Below the pieces are notes generated by a model. That model worked only from the letters and a program-made list of their open reading frames with translations. It was not told the DNA's origin and ran no database searches. A program made the position numbers and the translations under genes. Positions 54,614 to 64,000 of a stretch of 64,000 bases of DNA are shown one piece after another. Each line of letters opens with the position of its first letter. The first letter of the stretch is position 1. Origin of the DNA: Azolla caroliniana (taxonomy: Eukaryota > Polypodiophyta); the NCBI GenBank assembly GCA_043228905.1, contig JBHGNT010000020.1:2976001-3040000 (forward strand), read 5' to 3'.

Positions 54614-55525
54614 TGTCGTAGTGTAATTCGCACACTACGTGAAAAATTACATTTTTGGTTTCTCCGGATAGGATATAAAGTACCCAGTGAGAACTGGAAG
54701 GAAGAACTGGTGAGGACCGAAACCGGTAAGGAGAACGGCAAGAGCCAGATGAAGAAGGCTGGTGAGAGTCGGTGAGAAACGGACGAAGAGGACCGGTAAG
54801 GAGGATCCGGTAAGAACCGGATAAAGAAAACCGGCGAGGACCGGATGAAGCAGAACCGACAAGAGCCGGATGAAGAAGGCTGGTGAGAGTCTCTCACCAG
54901 ATGAAGAGACATATTTGTAAATAGAAGAAAGTATAAAATTATATATTACATGGATAGGACAAGATTCGAACCTTGCACCTCCATGTTAATAATGTTAAGC
55001 CTTATCATTATACTAGCGTATTATCAATTTTCAAGTTATACTAAACTTTATCCCATGTAAAATTTCTAGACATGCATGGTACAAAAAGTTATTCATGCAT
55101 AGACACTCGAGTTAAGAGAAAAGATGAGATAGAAAGCTAATCATGCACATGCAGTGTGCATGAAAACTAAAGATAGGAAAAGCATGATGCTTGCATGTGA
55201 TAAACTTAGACTCTTCCAACACTATATAAGGAAGAGAGAAAGATGTATAGAGGTTGTTGATTATTTTACAAGGATTTTGATCAATCTAATATATTCATGG
55301 GATTCACGATGTTTTTTTCCATCTATTTCTCTCTTACATTCTAAGTATAAATTAATAGTAACACTATACTCGTGGGATTCACGAGTTTCATATCTTCTTT
55401 CAAATATTTCTCTTTCTTGCAATCGATTCATAAGGAGCCTTATCTCATATTCTTCTTTCTCCTAGTCCAAAACCTCAGCGGTCCCACCCGACTCACGCAA
55501 CAATCCGGAACCGAAAGGCACGACA
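54614..55525 (+). repeat. 5' LTR of K
   Basis: TGTCGTAGTGTAATTCG to AGGCACGACA, 912 bp. Starts with a 7-bp hairpin (GTAGTGT/ACACTAC). 54664-54922 is a CCGG-rich sub-repeat module also found in copia E LTRs. tRNA-like block antisense at about 54951-55015; TATATAAGG at 55223. The 3' LTR is 160 bp shorter, mainly in the module. Confidence 0.92.
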
Positions 55526-55529
55526 CAAG

Positions 55530-55544
55530 TGGTGAACCCGACGT
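55530..55544 (+). promoter_or_regulatory. K primer-binding site (tRNA-type)
   Basis: TGGTGAACCCGACGT, four bases after the LTR; nearly identical in J. Confidence 0.72.
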
Positions 55545-55563
55545 GAACACGAGTGGCAAGGAG

Positions 55564-57606
55564 ATGGAAAATCAACCGGAGGCTAACAACATGATGATGA
55601 TGTTCGAGCGGATGCTTCAAGAACAACGTGCGATGTCAGAGATAGTGGCGGCAGTAGAGCGGCTCGTGCAACGGATCGGGCAATTCAACGGAAAGGACGT
55701 ATCACGCTATCTTCGGGACTACAAGGCAGAAATGCTACGGTGCGGGATTTCGGAAGGACTGCAAGTGGCATCCTTCAACCGGGTTGCTACCAACGGGCTT
55801 CAAGCAAGTATCCACGGGCTACGACAACAAAATCCAACGTGGGAAGCGTTTGAAGAGGCGCTAAAGACCACGTTCGCTATCGAGGACTCCTCCAAGGCAA
55901 CGCGGAGAGGATTCGAGGATTGGGTAGAAACGCCGGACAAGGGGATGAAGGTCCTTGATGTGTTTTCGGCATTCGAAAGTCGGTTCGGGAGGTTGTCTGT
56001 GAGAGATCAAGCTATCCTCGCACCAGACAAAGTTATCATGTTCTTACGAGCCATAGACGTCCGGGACTGGAAGGATCTTGGAGTGCTCCTAAAGGACTCA
56101 AATACCGAGAGTGGCCTCACCGAAACATGGGAAAGCGTGCGGGATATCGTGGCACGATACACAAAGAGGGGGCAATGGCTTGCCAACGAAGAAAAGAGGG
56201 TTTCGGAACCGATTCTGAAACCGAGATCCGGATCGGAAGACCATCAACCGCGGGCTCGGGAAGCTACGACTGAGAAGGGAATCGATGCAACTAAGGTGGA
56301 GCAGTTGCTGAAGGAGATGGAGAATCTAAAAATCGCGATGGTGAAGAAGTCGGATGACTGTCCCACAAGTTCCAAGTATATGGACCGTCGATGCATATGG
56401 TGTGATAGCACCGAACATGATCGAAGGGATTGCAACGAGCACAAGGAAGCGCTACAACAGGATCTTATCTACTATGAGGGAAATCGGATTCATTCGATGG
56501 ACTCTCGGAAGCCACTCCGACCGAACTTCCGAAAAGGCGGCATGAAGAAGGTCCTAGAGGAGGAAATAACGGCGAAGAGCAATTACGTGACAACCGCGGA
56601 AATACGTGTCAAGGAGTCATCGGGAGCAAAGGTGTCTTTTTGGCCGGAAATGCTAGAAAACACCGAGAAACCCGACTCTAACGAGATCCGAAGCACCGCG
56701 GAAGGCATCCAAGAAGCTATAGGATGGGAGTGCCCCGTCGATAAGAATAGCATGTTTGCTTTATGCCAATTGCATGAAGTGTATGTAGATGAGAAGCGAC
56801 GGCGCACGGATGAGGCGGCCGGTCCATCGAAGACACCGGAAAACTGGAACTCCGGAGGTAAGGGAAAAGAAAAGATGATTCCGGCATTCAAGCTCGCCTC
56901 GGACATCGAACAACAAACGGACTTGAAAACGGTGTTCGAGGAGAGAATCCTTGACAGCCGGGTAGAATTTTCGCTTCGGGAACTACTCAGAATAGCAAAA
57001 AAAGAGTTCCATGATCTTCTTGTGGATCTCGTGAAGAGAAAAAGGCAAAGTACGGAGGAGAACGCTCCAAGGGTGAATGCAAATACCGTTCTAATGAATG
57101 AAACCGAATTGGAGGACGAAATACTGAATTCTCACTACACAAAACCACACTGGGCACGCGCAACTACGGAGACTCTGGTCCGAATCGGTAACATCAAAGA
57201 ACCCGTGCTAGCATTGATTGATCACGGATCGGAGATCAACTTGAAGTCCAAGGAATTCTGCCGGAAGGGTAAGTGGCCTATTAACACGAATCATGGGTGG
57301 AAGATCCGGGCGGCCACTAAAGCAACGGAAGATCTATTTGCGGCTTGTCCGGATGTGACGGTGAAGATCGGGGATGTCGAGATCGACCAAAATTTCTTCG
57401 TACAAGATGAGGTCTCACACTCCGTGATCCTCTGGCAACCTTTTATCACGGCATCACGAATGGAGACGAAGGTGCTCGATAGCGGTGCGGCTTTTGCACG
57501 AATTCGGAGCCAAAACGGAGGGAAATCCGTCCAATTCCTAACGGTGCCGGCAAATCATGAAAGGAACAAGAGAGAGCTCTTGTCCCAAACAAGAATGAAT
57601 TTTTAG
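55564..57606 (+). CDS. K gag-protease
   Basis: The frame is open from 55372, but I start at ATG 55564 (MENQPEANN), after the primer site. 680 codons, no stop. Capsid-type gag (AVERLVQRIGQFNGKDVSRYL, WEAFEEALKTTF, FSAFESRFGRLSVRDQ); knuckle CIWCDSTEHDRRDC (56396-56437, CX2CX4HX4C); long charged linker; protease VLALIDHGSEINLKSKEF (about 57205-57260, D-H-G-S in place of D-S/T-G) with the later VILWQPFI region. Ends at TAG 57604-57606 in a T run. Pol continues in the -1 frame with about 45 nt of overlap. Confidence 0.85.
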   Translation: MENQPEANNMMMMFERMLQEQRAMSEIVAAVERLVQRIGQFNGKDVSRYLRDYKAEMLRCGISEGLQVASFNRVATNGLQASIHGLRQQNPTWEAFEEALKTTFAIEDSSKATRRGFEDWVETPDKGMKVLDVFSAFESRFGRLSVRDQAILAPDKVIMFLRAIDVRDWKDLGVLLKDSNTESGLTETWESVRDIVARYTKRGQWLANEEKRVSEPILKPRSGSEDHQPRAREATTEKGIDATKVEQLLKEMENLKIAMVKKSDDCPTSSKYMDRRCIWCDSTEHDRRDCNEHKEALQQDLIYYEGNRIHSMDSRKPLRPNFRKGGMKKVLEEEITAKSNYVTTAEIRVKESSGAKVSFWPEMLENTEKPDSNEIRSTAEGIQEAIGWECPVDKNSMFALCQLHEVYVDEKRRRTDEAAGPSKTPENWNSGGKGKEKMIPAFKLASDIEQQTDLKTVFEERILDSRVEFSLRELLRIAKKEFHDLLVDLVKRKRQSTEENAPRVNANTVLMNETELEDEILNSHYTKPHWARATTETLVRIGNIKEPVLALIDHGSEINLKSKEFCRKGKWPINTNHGWKIRAATKATEDLFAACPDVTVKIGDVEIDQNFFVQDEVSHSVILWQPFITASRMETKVLDSGAAFARIRSQNGGKSVQFLTVPANHERNKRELLSQTRMNF

Positions 57607-59363
57607 AGCGGACTGTTGCGGAGTGGGGAAGTGATAGTCCGAGAAGCCCTGATACCCCACACAGGAAGAAACCTCTCGGTGCAAAACAAGTACGAATCGG
57701 TCCGGATGGGGCATCCACGTACACGGCCGTAACCGGAGGAATGAAGAAAGAATACCGAAAAGTGGAGGATAAGTTACGGTCGGCATCAATAATAAAAGAA
57801 GACGAAGAAATTGTGGGAATAGTCAAAGAAGTGTTCTATGGGAGCACACTACAACGGCTTGAAGAGATCGCGGAAGATACAAGCCAGGGAAACCGGGTAA
57901 TTCCGGTGGAGTCGGTCGAGATGTACGAGATCATTGTGAAAATGGGGCCGGATGCGCTCCGCAAAGAAGAAGCAATGGTGAGTACGAAATACAAGACTGT
58001 GGAGAAGAAAGTGAAACCGGTCGCGGGACCGTTACCCGCAGATAGTGAACAAAAGAGGAAAGAAGTCTCGGGGGATCCGACACTTCGGAAGTCCATGGAT
58101 ATCGGACATGCCTTCACGGATGAGACCCGGAAGAAACTTCAGATCGGTGGAGGTGGGTTCCTATTAAAGAATGAAGAAGAACGATTCTGTGGGATGCTAG
58201 AGCGACATGGGAGAGCATTTGCATTTACATCGAAAGAAATAGGATGCGCTGACCCGAAGATAGTGGAGCCGATGGTGATCTTCACGATTGACCATGTGCC
58301 GTGGAACCTGAAGCCGATTCCGGTGCCACGGGCGCATATTCCGAAAATCATCAACTTGCTCAAGGAGAAGGTGGCAATGGGGATTCTAGAGCCATCAAAT
58401 GCTCCGTACTCAAATCGATGGTTTACGGTTCCGAAGAAGAATGGGTCACTCCGATTTATTCAAGATTTGCAACCGGTGAACAAGGTCACGATCCGAAACT
58501 CCGGAGTCGGTCCGATAGTGGACGAATTTGCGGAAGCATTTGCCGGTCGCGCGATATACTCCATCGGAGACCTATACTCCGGATATGACCAATTCCAACT
58601 AGTTGTGAAGAGCCGAGACATCACTACCATGCGGACACCGATAGGATTAGTCCAGATGTGTACGCTACCACAAGGCGCAACGAACTCATTCGCACATATG
58701 ATGAATGCGATGAACAAGGTGCTCCGGGATTGCATACCGGAGATAACGATGTCGTTCCTAGATGACATTCCGATGAAAGGGTGTGCGGTGGACGAAAAAG
58801 ATGAAGCTATGGATGAACGGGGATGCCGAAGGTTTGTAGTCAACCATATCCGTGATTGTGAGAAAGTGTTACGGAAGTTAGAAGATGTGCATCGAACACT
58901 TTCCGGAGAGAAATCGGCATTCGGACAAGAAGAAATATTGGTAGTCGGACATTTATGTGGACCCTACGGCCGAAGACCGTCACCAACCAAGATTGACGCG
59001 ATTCAAGCTATGAAAGAAGTATGCGAGTCACAATCCAAAGTTCGAAGGTTTCTTGGAGCATGTGCATTCTACCACATATGGATTCCGCACTATGCACATA
59101 TAGCGGACCCACTCTATCACTTGTTGCGGAAGGGTAAGAAGTTTGAATCGAAACCGGAGCATACCAAAGCCGTGAAGAAGCTCAAGAAATCACTACGGAG
59201 GGCAGAAGCACTAAAGAAGCCGAGCTATGACCAACCAATCATAGTAACGGTTGACACAAGTCCAACCGGAATCGGATGGGTCATCAATCAAGCCGATCCG
59301 GAAGGTTCGCGATATCCGATCCGATTCAGAGCAAAGGTTCTCAACGAAAGGCAACGCGGATAG
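57607..59363 (+). CDS. K pol: reverse transcriptase
   Basis: The pol frame is open from 57561 and the first ATG is 57741. After a charged linker come RT motifs: FTIDHVPWNLKPIPVPRA, GILEPSNAPYSNRWFTVPKKNGSLRFIQDLQPVNKVTIRN, YSIGDLYSGYDQFQLV, TMRTPIGLVQMCTLPQGATNSF, and catalytic FLDD (58755-58766). Then FLGACAFYHIWIPHYAHIADPLY and RNase H start IIVTVDTSPTGIGWVINQ. TAG 59361-59363 ends it. The SGYDQF and FLDDIP motifs set it apart from plant chromoviruses; from memory they are closer to some fungal gypsy elements, which needs a phylogeny. Confidence 0.82.
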
Positions 59364-60422
59364 GCACAAGTAAAAAGAGAATTATGGGGAGTTGTGTCGG
59401 CAATCAAATCGGATTGAGATTATTTGATCGGAGCCGAAGTAGTGATCGAAACAGATTGTCTTCCGATACTCGGGATGATGCGGTGTTGCATGATACCGGA
59501 TGTGGCTATGCTAAGATGGATTGCATATGTTAAGTCACTTAATCCGGAGGTAAGACACATCTCCAGAAAAGACAACGCTATAGCGGATATGCTATCAAGG
59601 GCGCGGTTTGGAGATGACATAACCGAATCCGATAATGAAGAAGTTTCCGAACACTACTTTGCTTCGGAGCACATATGCCGGGTGGACATAATCCAAGGAT
59701 TCCGGGAAGAAGAATACAAGGGAGAAAGCTTGTTGATCGGGAAAATGCTACGAGAAATCGAGGAATCATCGGACAATAAAGAGAAGAGAGTCGAGATCCG
59801 AAGTAAAAAACGGCAAGTCCGAAAGTTCTTCTTGAAAAATGGATTTTTATGGAGGGAGCCGAAAAGACCGGGTGGCATACCACTTCGAGTAGTCGGGACA
59901 AAAGAGCAACGAAACCAGGTAATGTCCAAAATTCACGAATCTGATTGGGCTGGACATCGGGGAACATGGGCAACATTTGGGAAGATCAAGCAAAGATATT
60001 GGTGGAAGAATATGTACAAAGATGTCGCGGAGTTCACGGAAAGCTGCGAGAAGTGTCAAATCTACTCCGGAGTTCGACACCGAGATGAGTTACATCCGAC
60101 ATTCTCACCGACAATCAACTTCAAATGGATGGTCGACATTGTAGCTATGCCAACCAGGATCAAACAAAAGAAGTACTTGGTGTTAGCTCGGGAAGATCTC
60201 ACAAATCAAGTAGAAGGTCGGGCGCTACGAAGAAAAACGTGTTCTACAGTATGTCAATTTCTTTTGAAAGAAGTGTTTTGCAAGTACGGGTGCGTAGGAC
60301 AAGTGATTGCGGATCGGGGAGAACTTGACTCTGATAAAGCTAGGGGATTCTTCGCCAAACATGGAGTTCGGTTAACACTAACAACAGCATACAATCCGGA
60401 AGCCAACGGGAAGGTCGAGTGA
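59364..60422 (+). pseudogene. K pol: RNase H and integrase core
   Basis: Continues in frame: AQVKRELWGVVSAIKSD, TGA 59416-59418, then IETDCLPILGMM (RNase H), HISRKDNAIADMLSRARFG, integrase zinc finger (HESDWAGHRGTWATFGKIKQ, CEKCQIYSG) and core with WMVDIVAMP (D), IADRGELDSDK (D) and NPEANGKVE (E). TGA 60420-60422 replaces Arg in the expected E-R-G-H. All catalytic residues are present. Confidence 0.82.
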
Positions 60423-61136
60423 GGACATAGTCCGATCGTCAAAGCACTTGCCAAAGCATGCGATGGAAGGGTGATGGATTGGCCGCAAATGCTCCCGTAT
60501 GCACTATGGGTGGATTGGACAACGCATAGCTCCGTAACCGGTTATATGCCGGCAGAACTTATGACCGGACAAGCATCGGTAATGCCGACGGAAACCGCAA
60601 TCACGACATGGACAATGCTACCATGGAAGGAAGAGATGAGCCGGGAAGAACTACTAGCGGTCCGGATACGACAACTGGAGGGAAGACCGGAAGATGTAGC
60701 GGAAGCGTCACGCCGACAACAAGAAGCGCGACTCCGGAATAAAAGCCGGTTCGACACCAAGCACCGACTACGACCACGGAAGATTGAAGAAGGAGATTGG
60801 GTGATTGTCTATGACAATAGTTTGGATCATCAACATACAATGGTACGGAAGTTCGCAAAAAGGTGGTTCGGCCCATATGAGGTTCAGAAAGTTTTCGACA
60901 ACAGAACTTACCGACTATGCGAGTTGGATGGAACGATGCTACGAGTGCCTATAGCCGGGAAACGGGTGAAGATTTTCAAGAAGCGAACTGAAGAAGAACC
61001 CTATGTGATCCTAGACAAGACCGACAAGGAGCAATCGGACGAAGATCGCGGTGATGCGGAAAGCGAGGAAAGTGGATTACAACTCATAGTCGACTTAAGC
61101 GGAGAATTGGAGGAAGCTTCGGATGAAGGTGGATAG
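60423..61136 (+). pseudogene. K pol: integrase C-terminus
   Basis: GHSPIVKALAKACDGRVMDWPQMLPYALW, VTGYMPAELMTGQ, then the GPY/F-type domain (FAKRWFGPYEVQKVFDNRTYRLCELDGTMLRVPI, about 60855-60957) and an acidic tail ending TAG 61134-61136. In frame with the preceding part, so only the TGA at 60420 separates them. No chromodomain. Confidence 0.82.
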
Positions 61137-61154
61137 CAAGCATCGGGGACTTCG

Positions 61155-61192
61155 GCACATACCGAAGGATGTGCGGGTTCGGAGGGGGCGAG
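61155..61192 (+). promoter_or_regulatory. K hairpin and polypurine tract
   Basis: GCACAT/ATGTGC hairpin (61155-61174, loop ACCGAAGG) then GGGTTCGGAGGGGGCGAG before the LTR. Confidence 0.78.
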
Positions 61193-61944
61193 TGTCGTAG
61201 TGTAATTCGGATAGGATATGGAGTACCCAGTGAGAACCGGAAGGAAGAACCGGTGAGGATTGAAACCGATAAGGAGACCGGCAAGAGCCGGATGAAGAAG
61301 GCCGGTGAGAGTCTCTCACCATATGAAGAGACATATTTGTAAATAGAAGAAAGTATAAAATTATATATTACATGCATAGGACAAGATTCAAACCTTGCAC
61401 CTCCATGTTAATAATGTTAAGCCTTATCATTATACTAGCATATTATGAATTTTCAAGTTATACTAAACTTTATCCCATGTAAAATTTCTAGACATGCATG
61501 GTACAAAATGTTATTCATGCATACACACTCGAGTTAAAAGAAAAGATGAGATAGAAAGCTAATCATGCACATGCAGTGTGCATGAAAACTAAAGATAGGA
61601 AAAGCATGATGCTTGCATGTGATAAACTTAGACTCTTCCAACACTATATAAGGAAGAGAGAAAGATGTATAGAGGTTGTTGATTATTTTACAAGGATTTT
61701 GATCAATCTAATATATTCGTGGGATTCACGATTTTTTTTTCCATCTATTTCTCTCTTACATTCTAAGTATCAATTAATACACTATACTCGTGGGATTCAC
61801 GAGTTTCATATCTTCTTTCAAATATTTCTCTTTCTTGCAATCGATTCATAAGGAGCCTTATCTCATATTCTTCTTTCTCCTAGTCCAAAACCTCAGCGGT
61901 TCCCACCCAACTCACGCAACAATCCGGAGCCGAAAGGCACGACA
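61193..61944 (+). repeat. 3' LTR of K
   Basis: 752 bp, TGTCGTAGTGTAATTCGG to AGGCACGACA. CCGG module about 61205-61345, tRNA-like block about 61370-61440, TATATAAGG at about 61646-61654. Confidence 0.92.
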
Positions 61945-61952
61945 ACACGACA

Positions 61953-63458
61953 CCGTATATTCACGTCAAATGCACGTTGTCGACAAAATTTGACGAATTC
62001 CTTATATTTGAACTCTCCTCCATTATTGGTCCGAAGACATTTGAGTTTTTGGCCGGACTGATTTTCGACCATAGCGAGCCAATCAGAGAAAATCAAGAAC
62101 ACTCAATCTTTGGTCTTTATCGGATACACCCACACCTTCCGAGTCGAGTTGTCAATAAAGTTGACAAAATACAAGGCACCTCCGAGAGACAGATGTAGCA
62201 TAGGGCCACAGATGTCCAAGTGGACCAAATTGAGTGGACTTGATTCTCTTAGTGCTGATGTCGGGCGTGATGCGGCTATCTGTTTGTCGTACTGACAAAT
62301 GCTCGCAAAACTGATGATCAGAGAAGGAGAGTTTAAGGATGTATCCAGCTCTGGATAAATGCATGATGCCAGCCTTGCTGTGGTGTCTGAGTCGTCTGTG
62401 CCATAATGATGACACGGGAATGTCAACCATGAATAGGCCACTCTCTCTGAGTGTGGCGTATAACGGGTACAACGAATGTACTTTCGGTCCTCGAGCAAGT
62501 AGGAGGTTCCCCATGTGGAGTGTCCACCCTCCTGATGAGAGGCTGACATGGATGCCATCTTCGTCCAGTTGTCCAACCGAGATCAAAGGTCTTGGGAGCT
62601 CAGGTACGTATCAGACATTGTGTAGTACCAATGTAGAGCCACCTAGAAGGTTGAGCTCTACAGTGCCGATTCCGATTATCGCACAGTGTTGCGAATTTCC
62701 GACTCGGACTGAGTCGGAATATTGGGCCGAGTATTGCCGAAATTGGGATCGATGAGGAATCACGTGATATGAAGCACCCGAGTCCAAGAACCAAGTGCTT
62801 GACTCTTTAGTCGTAAGCTGAACTTTTGATTCGACTGATTTTTTGATGAACAAGATGTTCGGGTCGTTTGACAGTATTTCGGCCGAAGAGTCGACGTAAT
62901 TGACGTCCTCATGCCAACCATTCTTCTTATCAGCTCACTGAGCCTTATCGTTTTTGGCTTTGAGTGTGTGGCAATCGGTTTTGATGTGTCAGGGTTTCTT
63001 GGAATAATTGCAGACTCGATTATCCTGGGACATGCTCCGAGTTCGTTGGTTGTTCGGTTGTTGTGAAGAACCTCTTCCTCGACTGTGAAGAACCTTGTAC
63101 TACGTAAGAGTCGTTGGCGGAATCGTTCACAAAAGATTTTCTTTGAGTTGCTTCAGTTAGAATTGCACTTGTGACTAGGAGTACTTAACGGCAACAATTG
63201 ATGCATTGCACACAATTGTAACGAAAGTTTCCCACGAAGGGGGGAGACTACTCATAAGCAGCATTGCTCTTAGTTCATACTCAATAGTCTTCCCTTGAGC
63301 CGTAATTTGGGAACTTAAGCTTTCGTACTTGTTGAGGTGTGCCTAGACCGAATCAAATTCTTTCATCTGAAGGTTATAAAGGTACCGAATCAGATATATC
63401 TTCGTAGCGGCTACCTTCTTTTCGTAGGTGTCTGAGAGTGTCTTCCATAGTTGGAAGG
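61953..63458 (-). pseudogene. H gag, protease, integrase N-terminus
   Basis: Minus strand from 63458: QLWKTLSDTYEKKVAATKIYLIRYLYNLQMKEFDSV, ELRAMLLMSSLPPSWETFVTIV (UBN2 gag); a knuckle with its second Cys lost (VCNYSKKP.HIKTDCHT, about 63015-62970); protease TWFLDSGASYHVIPHRSQF (about 62790-62735); NLLGGSTLVLHNV; MISVGQLDEDGIHVSL; SLWHRRLRHHSKAGIMHL (gag-pre-integrase); HLDICGPM, and WLAMVENQSGQKLKCLRTNNGGEFKYKEFVKFC (integrase). Many shifts. J separates it from 49913. Confidence 0.85.
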
Positions 63459-64000
63459 TGATGATGAGAGAAAGAAAAAAGATAGAGAAGAGAAGAGGAA
63501 GAGAAAAGAATACTTCAATATACTATTAGGAAAACAATACAATCCTCTTAGACTCCAAAAGTAACAACCCCAAATAACTACTTCAATATACTATTAGCCA
63601 AAATAGTCTTTCCTTCTTCTCTCTTTCTTCAACTAATCTTCTTCTCACTTCTTCTAATCTTCGTATTCTTCCTCACTTCCTCTTGTAGATATTCTCTTCT
63701 TACTCCCTCCTTCTCTTTTAGATCTTCTATTCTTCCTTCCTCCTCCCAATTGCTAAGAATACCTTCATATTTATAGGTTTTTGGTTGCGTTATTCTTGCT
63801 TTTTTCTTTTCTTTTCTTTTACATATCCTCGAGTTTGTGTGGTGTGTTTTTCATATCATTATTTTTCTTTTTTCATCCAAATTTGTCACACAAGAAAGCT
63901 CTCTTTGTCAGCTTTCTTAAGAATCTTTTCTTTTCAAATTTGGACAAGAGATGAAGAAGTTATGAGCTTTTTTCACTACCTTGCTTTTTCTGCTTAATTT
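63459..64000. repeat. LTR-like insertion leaving the window
   Basis: Starts TGATGATGAGAGAAAG right after H gag codons and has no coding motif. It is purine-rich then pyrimidine-rich (TTCTTCTCACTTCTTC), and contains a duplicated CTTCAATATACTATTAG (about 63511 and 63581). Composition recalls 35552-36190. Its other end, TSD and internal part lie outside, so LTR is inferred from the TG start and the abrupt junction. Confidence 0.55.

Larger units (their letters stand above)
54614..61944 (+). mobile_element. Element K: near-intact gypsy-like element
   Basis: 7.33 kb. LTRs 54614-55525 and 61193-61944; primer site at 55530; gag-protease, pol with RT, RNase H and integrase; polypurine tract. Inserted in the end of the J 3' LTR: the left flank ACGT and right flank ACAC both derive from ACGC as read in the J 5' LTR, a TSD with one transition in each copy. 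Only three nonsense codons in pol. RT differs strongly from the chromoviruses here and there is no chromodomain. Confidence 0.9.
49914..61952 (+). mobile_element. Element J: gag plus repeat-rich ORF, no pol (contains K)
   Basis: LTR 49914-50417 at the left. The right LTR is 54089-54613 plus its last bases 61949-61952, because K (54614-61944) inserted four or five bases from its end. Flanks share CCGT (49910-49913, 61953-61956), giving the TSD in H. Without K, J is about 4.7 kb, GC-rich, with an intact 216-codon gag and a long second reading region. No protease, RT, RNase H or integrase motif is seen in any frame. LTRs differ by few bases and one 22-24-bp insertion, so J is young. Confidence 0.82.

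Noticed and set aside
49914-61944. J and K as one 12-kb element with dissimilar LTRs
   Set aside because: J has a second, matching LTR at 54089 and K has its own pair; the bases left after K complete the J LTR end.

Overview
This window is land-plant nuclear heterochromatin. I find no host gene and no ordinary RNA gene. Nearly every base belongs to an LTR retrotransposon: Ty1/copia elements with the standard initiator-Met tRNA primer site TGGTATCAGAGC, Ty3/gypsy chromoviruses whose integrases end in a chromodomain, and a third, GC-rich gypsy-like group (J, K, N). The many decayed chromoviruses and the odd third group would fit a large non-angiosperm genome (lycophyte, fern or bryophyte), but that is inference.

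The layout is a set of Russian dolls, read from element ends and target-site duplications (TSDs). Left: minus-strand element L (LTR 7398-7852, gag 6198-7077 and 408-917) is split by the truncated chromovirus Y (918-6197), which carries a solo copia LTR (2188-2833). A scrap of gypsy pol (M, 7853-8250) holds minus-strand N (8251-10497). N abuts minus-strand copia G (about 10498-45637). The G LTR is split by chromovirus X (11055-39192, TSD CTAAC). X holds copia D (13698-22363, TSD CCTTT), which holds copia E (14601-19285, TSD TGATC). X also holds chromovirus C (23711-35529, TSD GTCAC), which holds chromovirus B (26916-32596, TSD TCGGC), and a solo-LTR-like insert (35552-36190, TSD GTATG). G further holds copia F (39650-44914, TSD ATCCC). 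At 45638 it meets minus-strand copia H (to 63458). H is split by I (47043-48612, TSD GAGCT) and by J (49914-61952), which holds K (54614-61944). An LTR-like sequence starts at 63459 and leaves the window.

Most coding regions are broken, often by CGA-to-TGA changes, and several TSDs show the same C-to-T decay. K and J are the best preserved. K has gag, protease, RT, RNase H and integrase. J has a related gag plus a long repeat-rich reading frame and no pol, and shares K's primer-site region and a hairpin beside the polypurine tract, so J looks like a K-dependent partner.

The strongest new signal is in the chromovirus families A (X, Y), B, C and, in part, I. The bases directly after the 5' LTR are not a tRNA primer site. 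They are complementary to a stretch inside the same LTR that begins exactly 32 bp after the TATA box, the expected RNA 5' end. The pairing covaries between families. This is the signature of Tf1/sushi-type self-priming. The same LTRs carry heat-shock-element arrays just upstream of the TATA box and an antisense tRNA-like module in U3.
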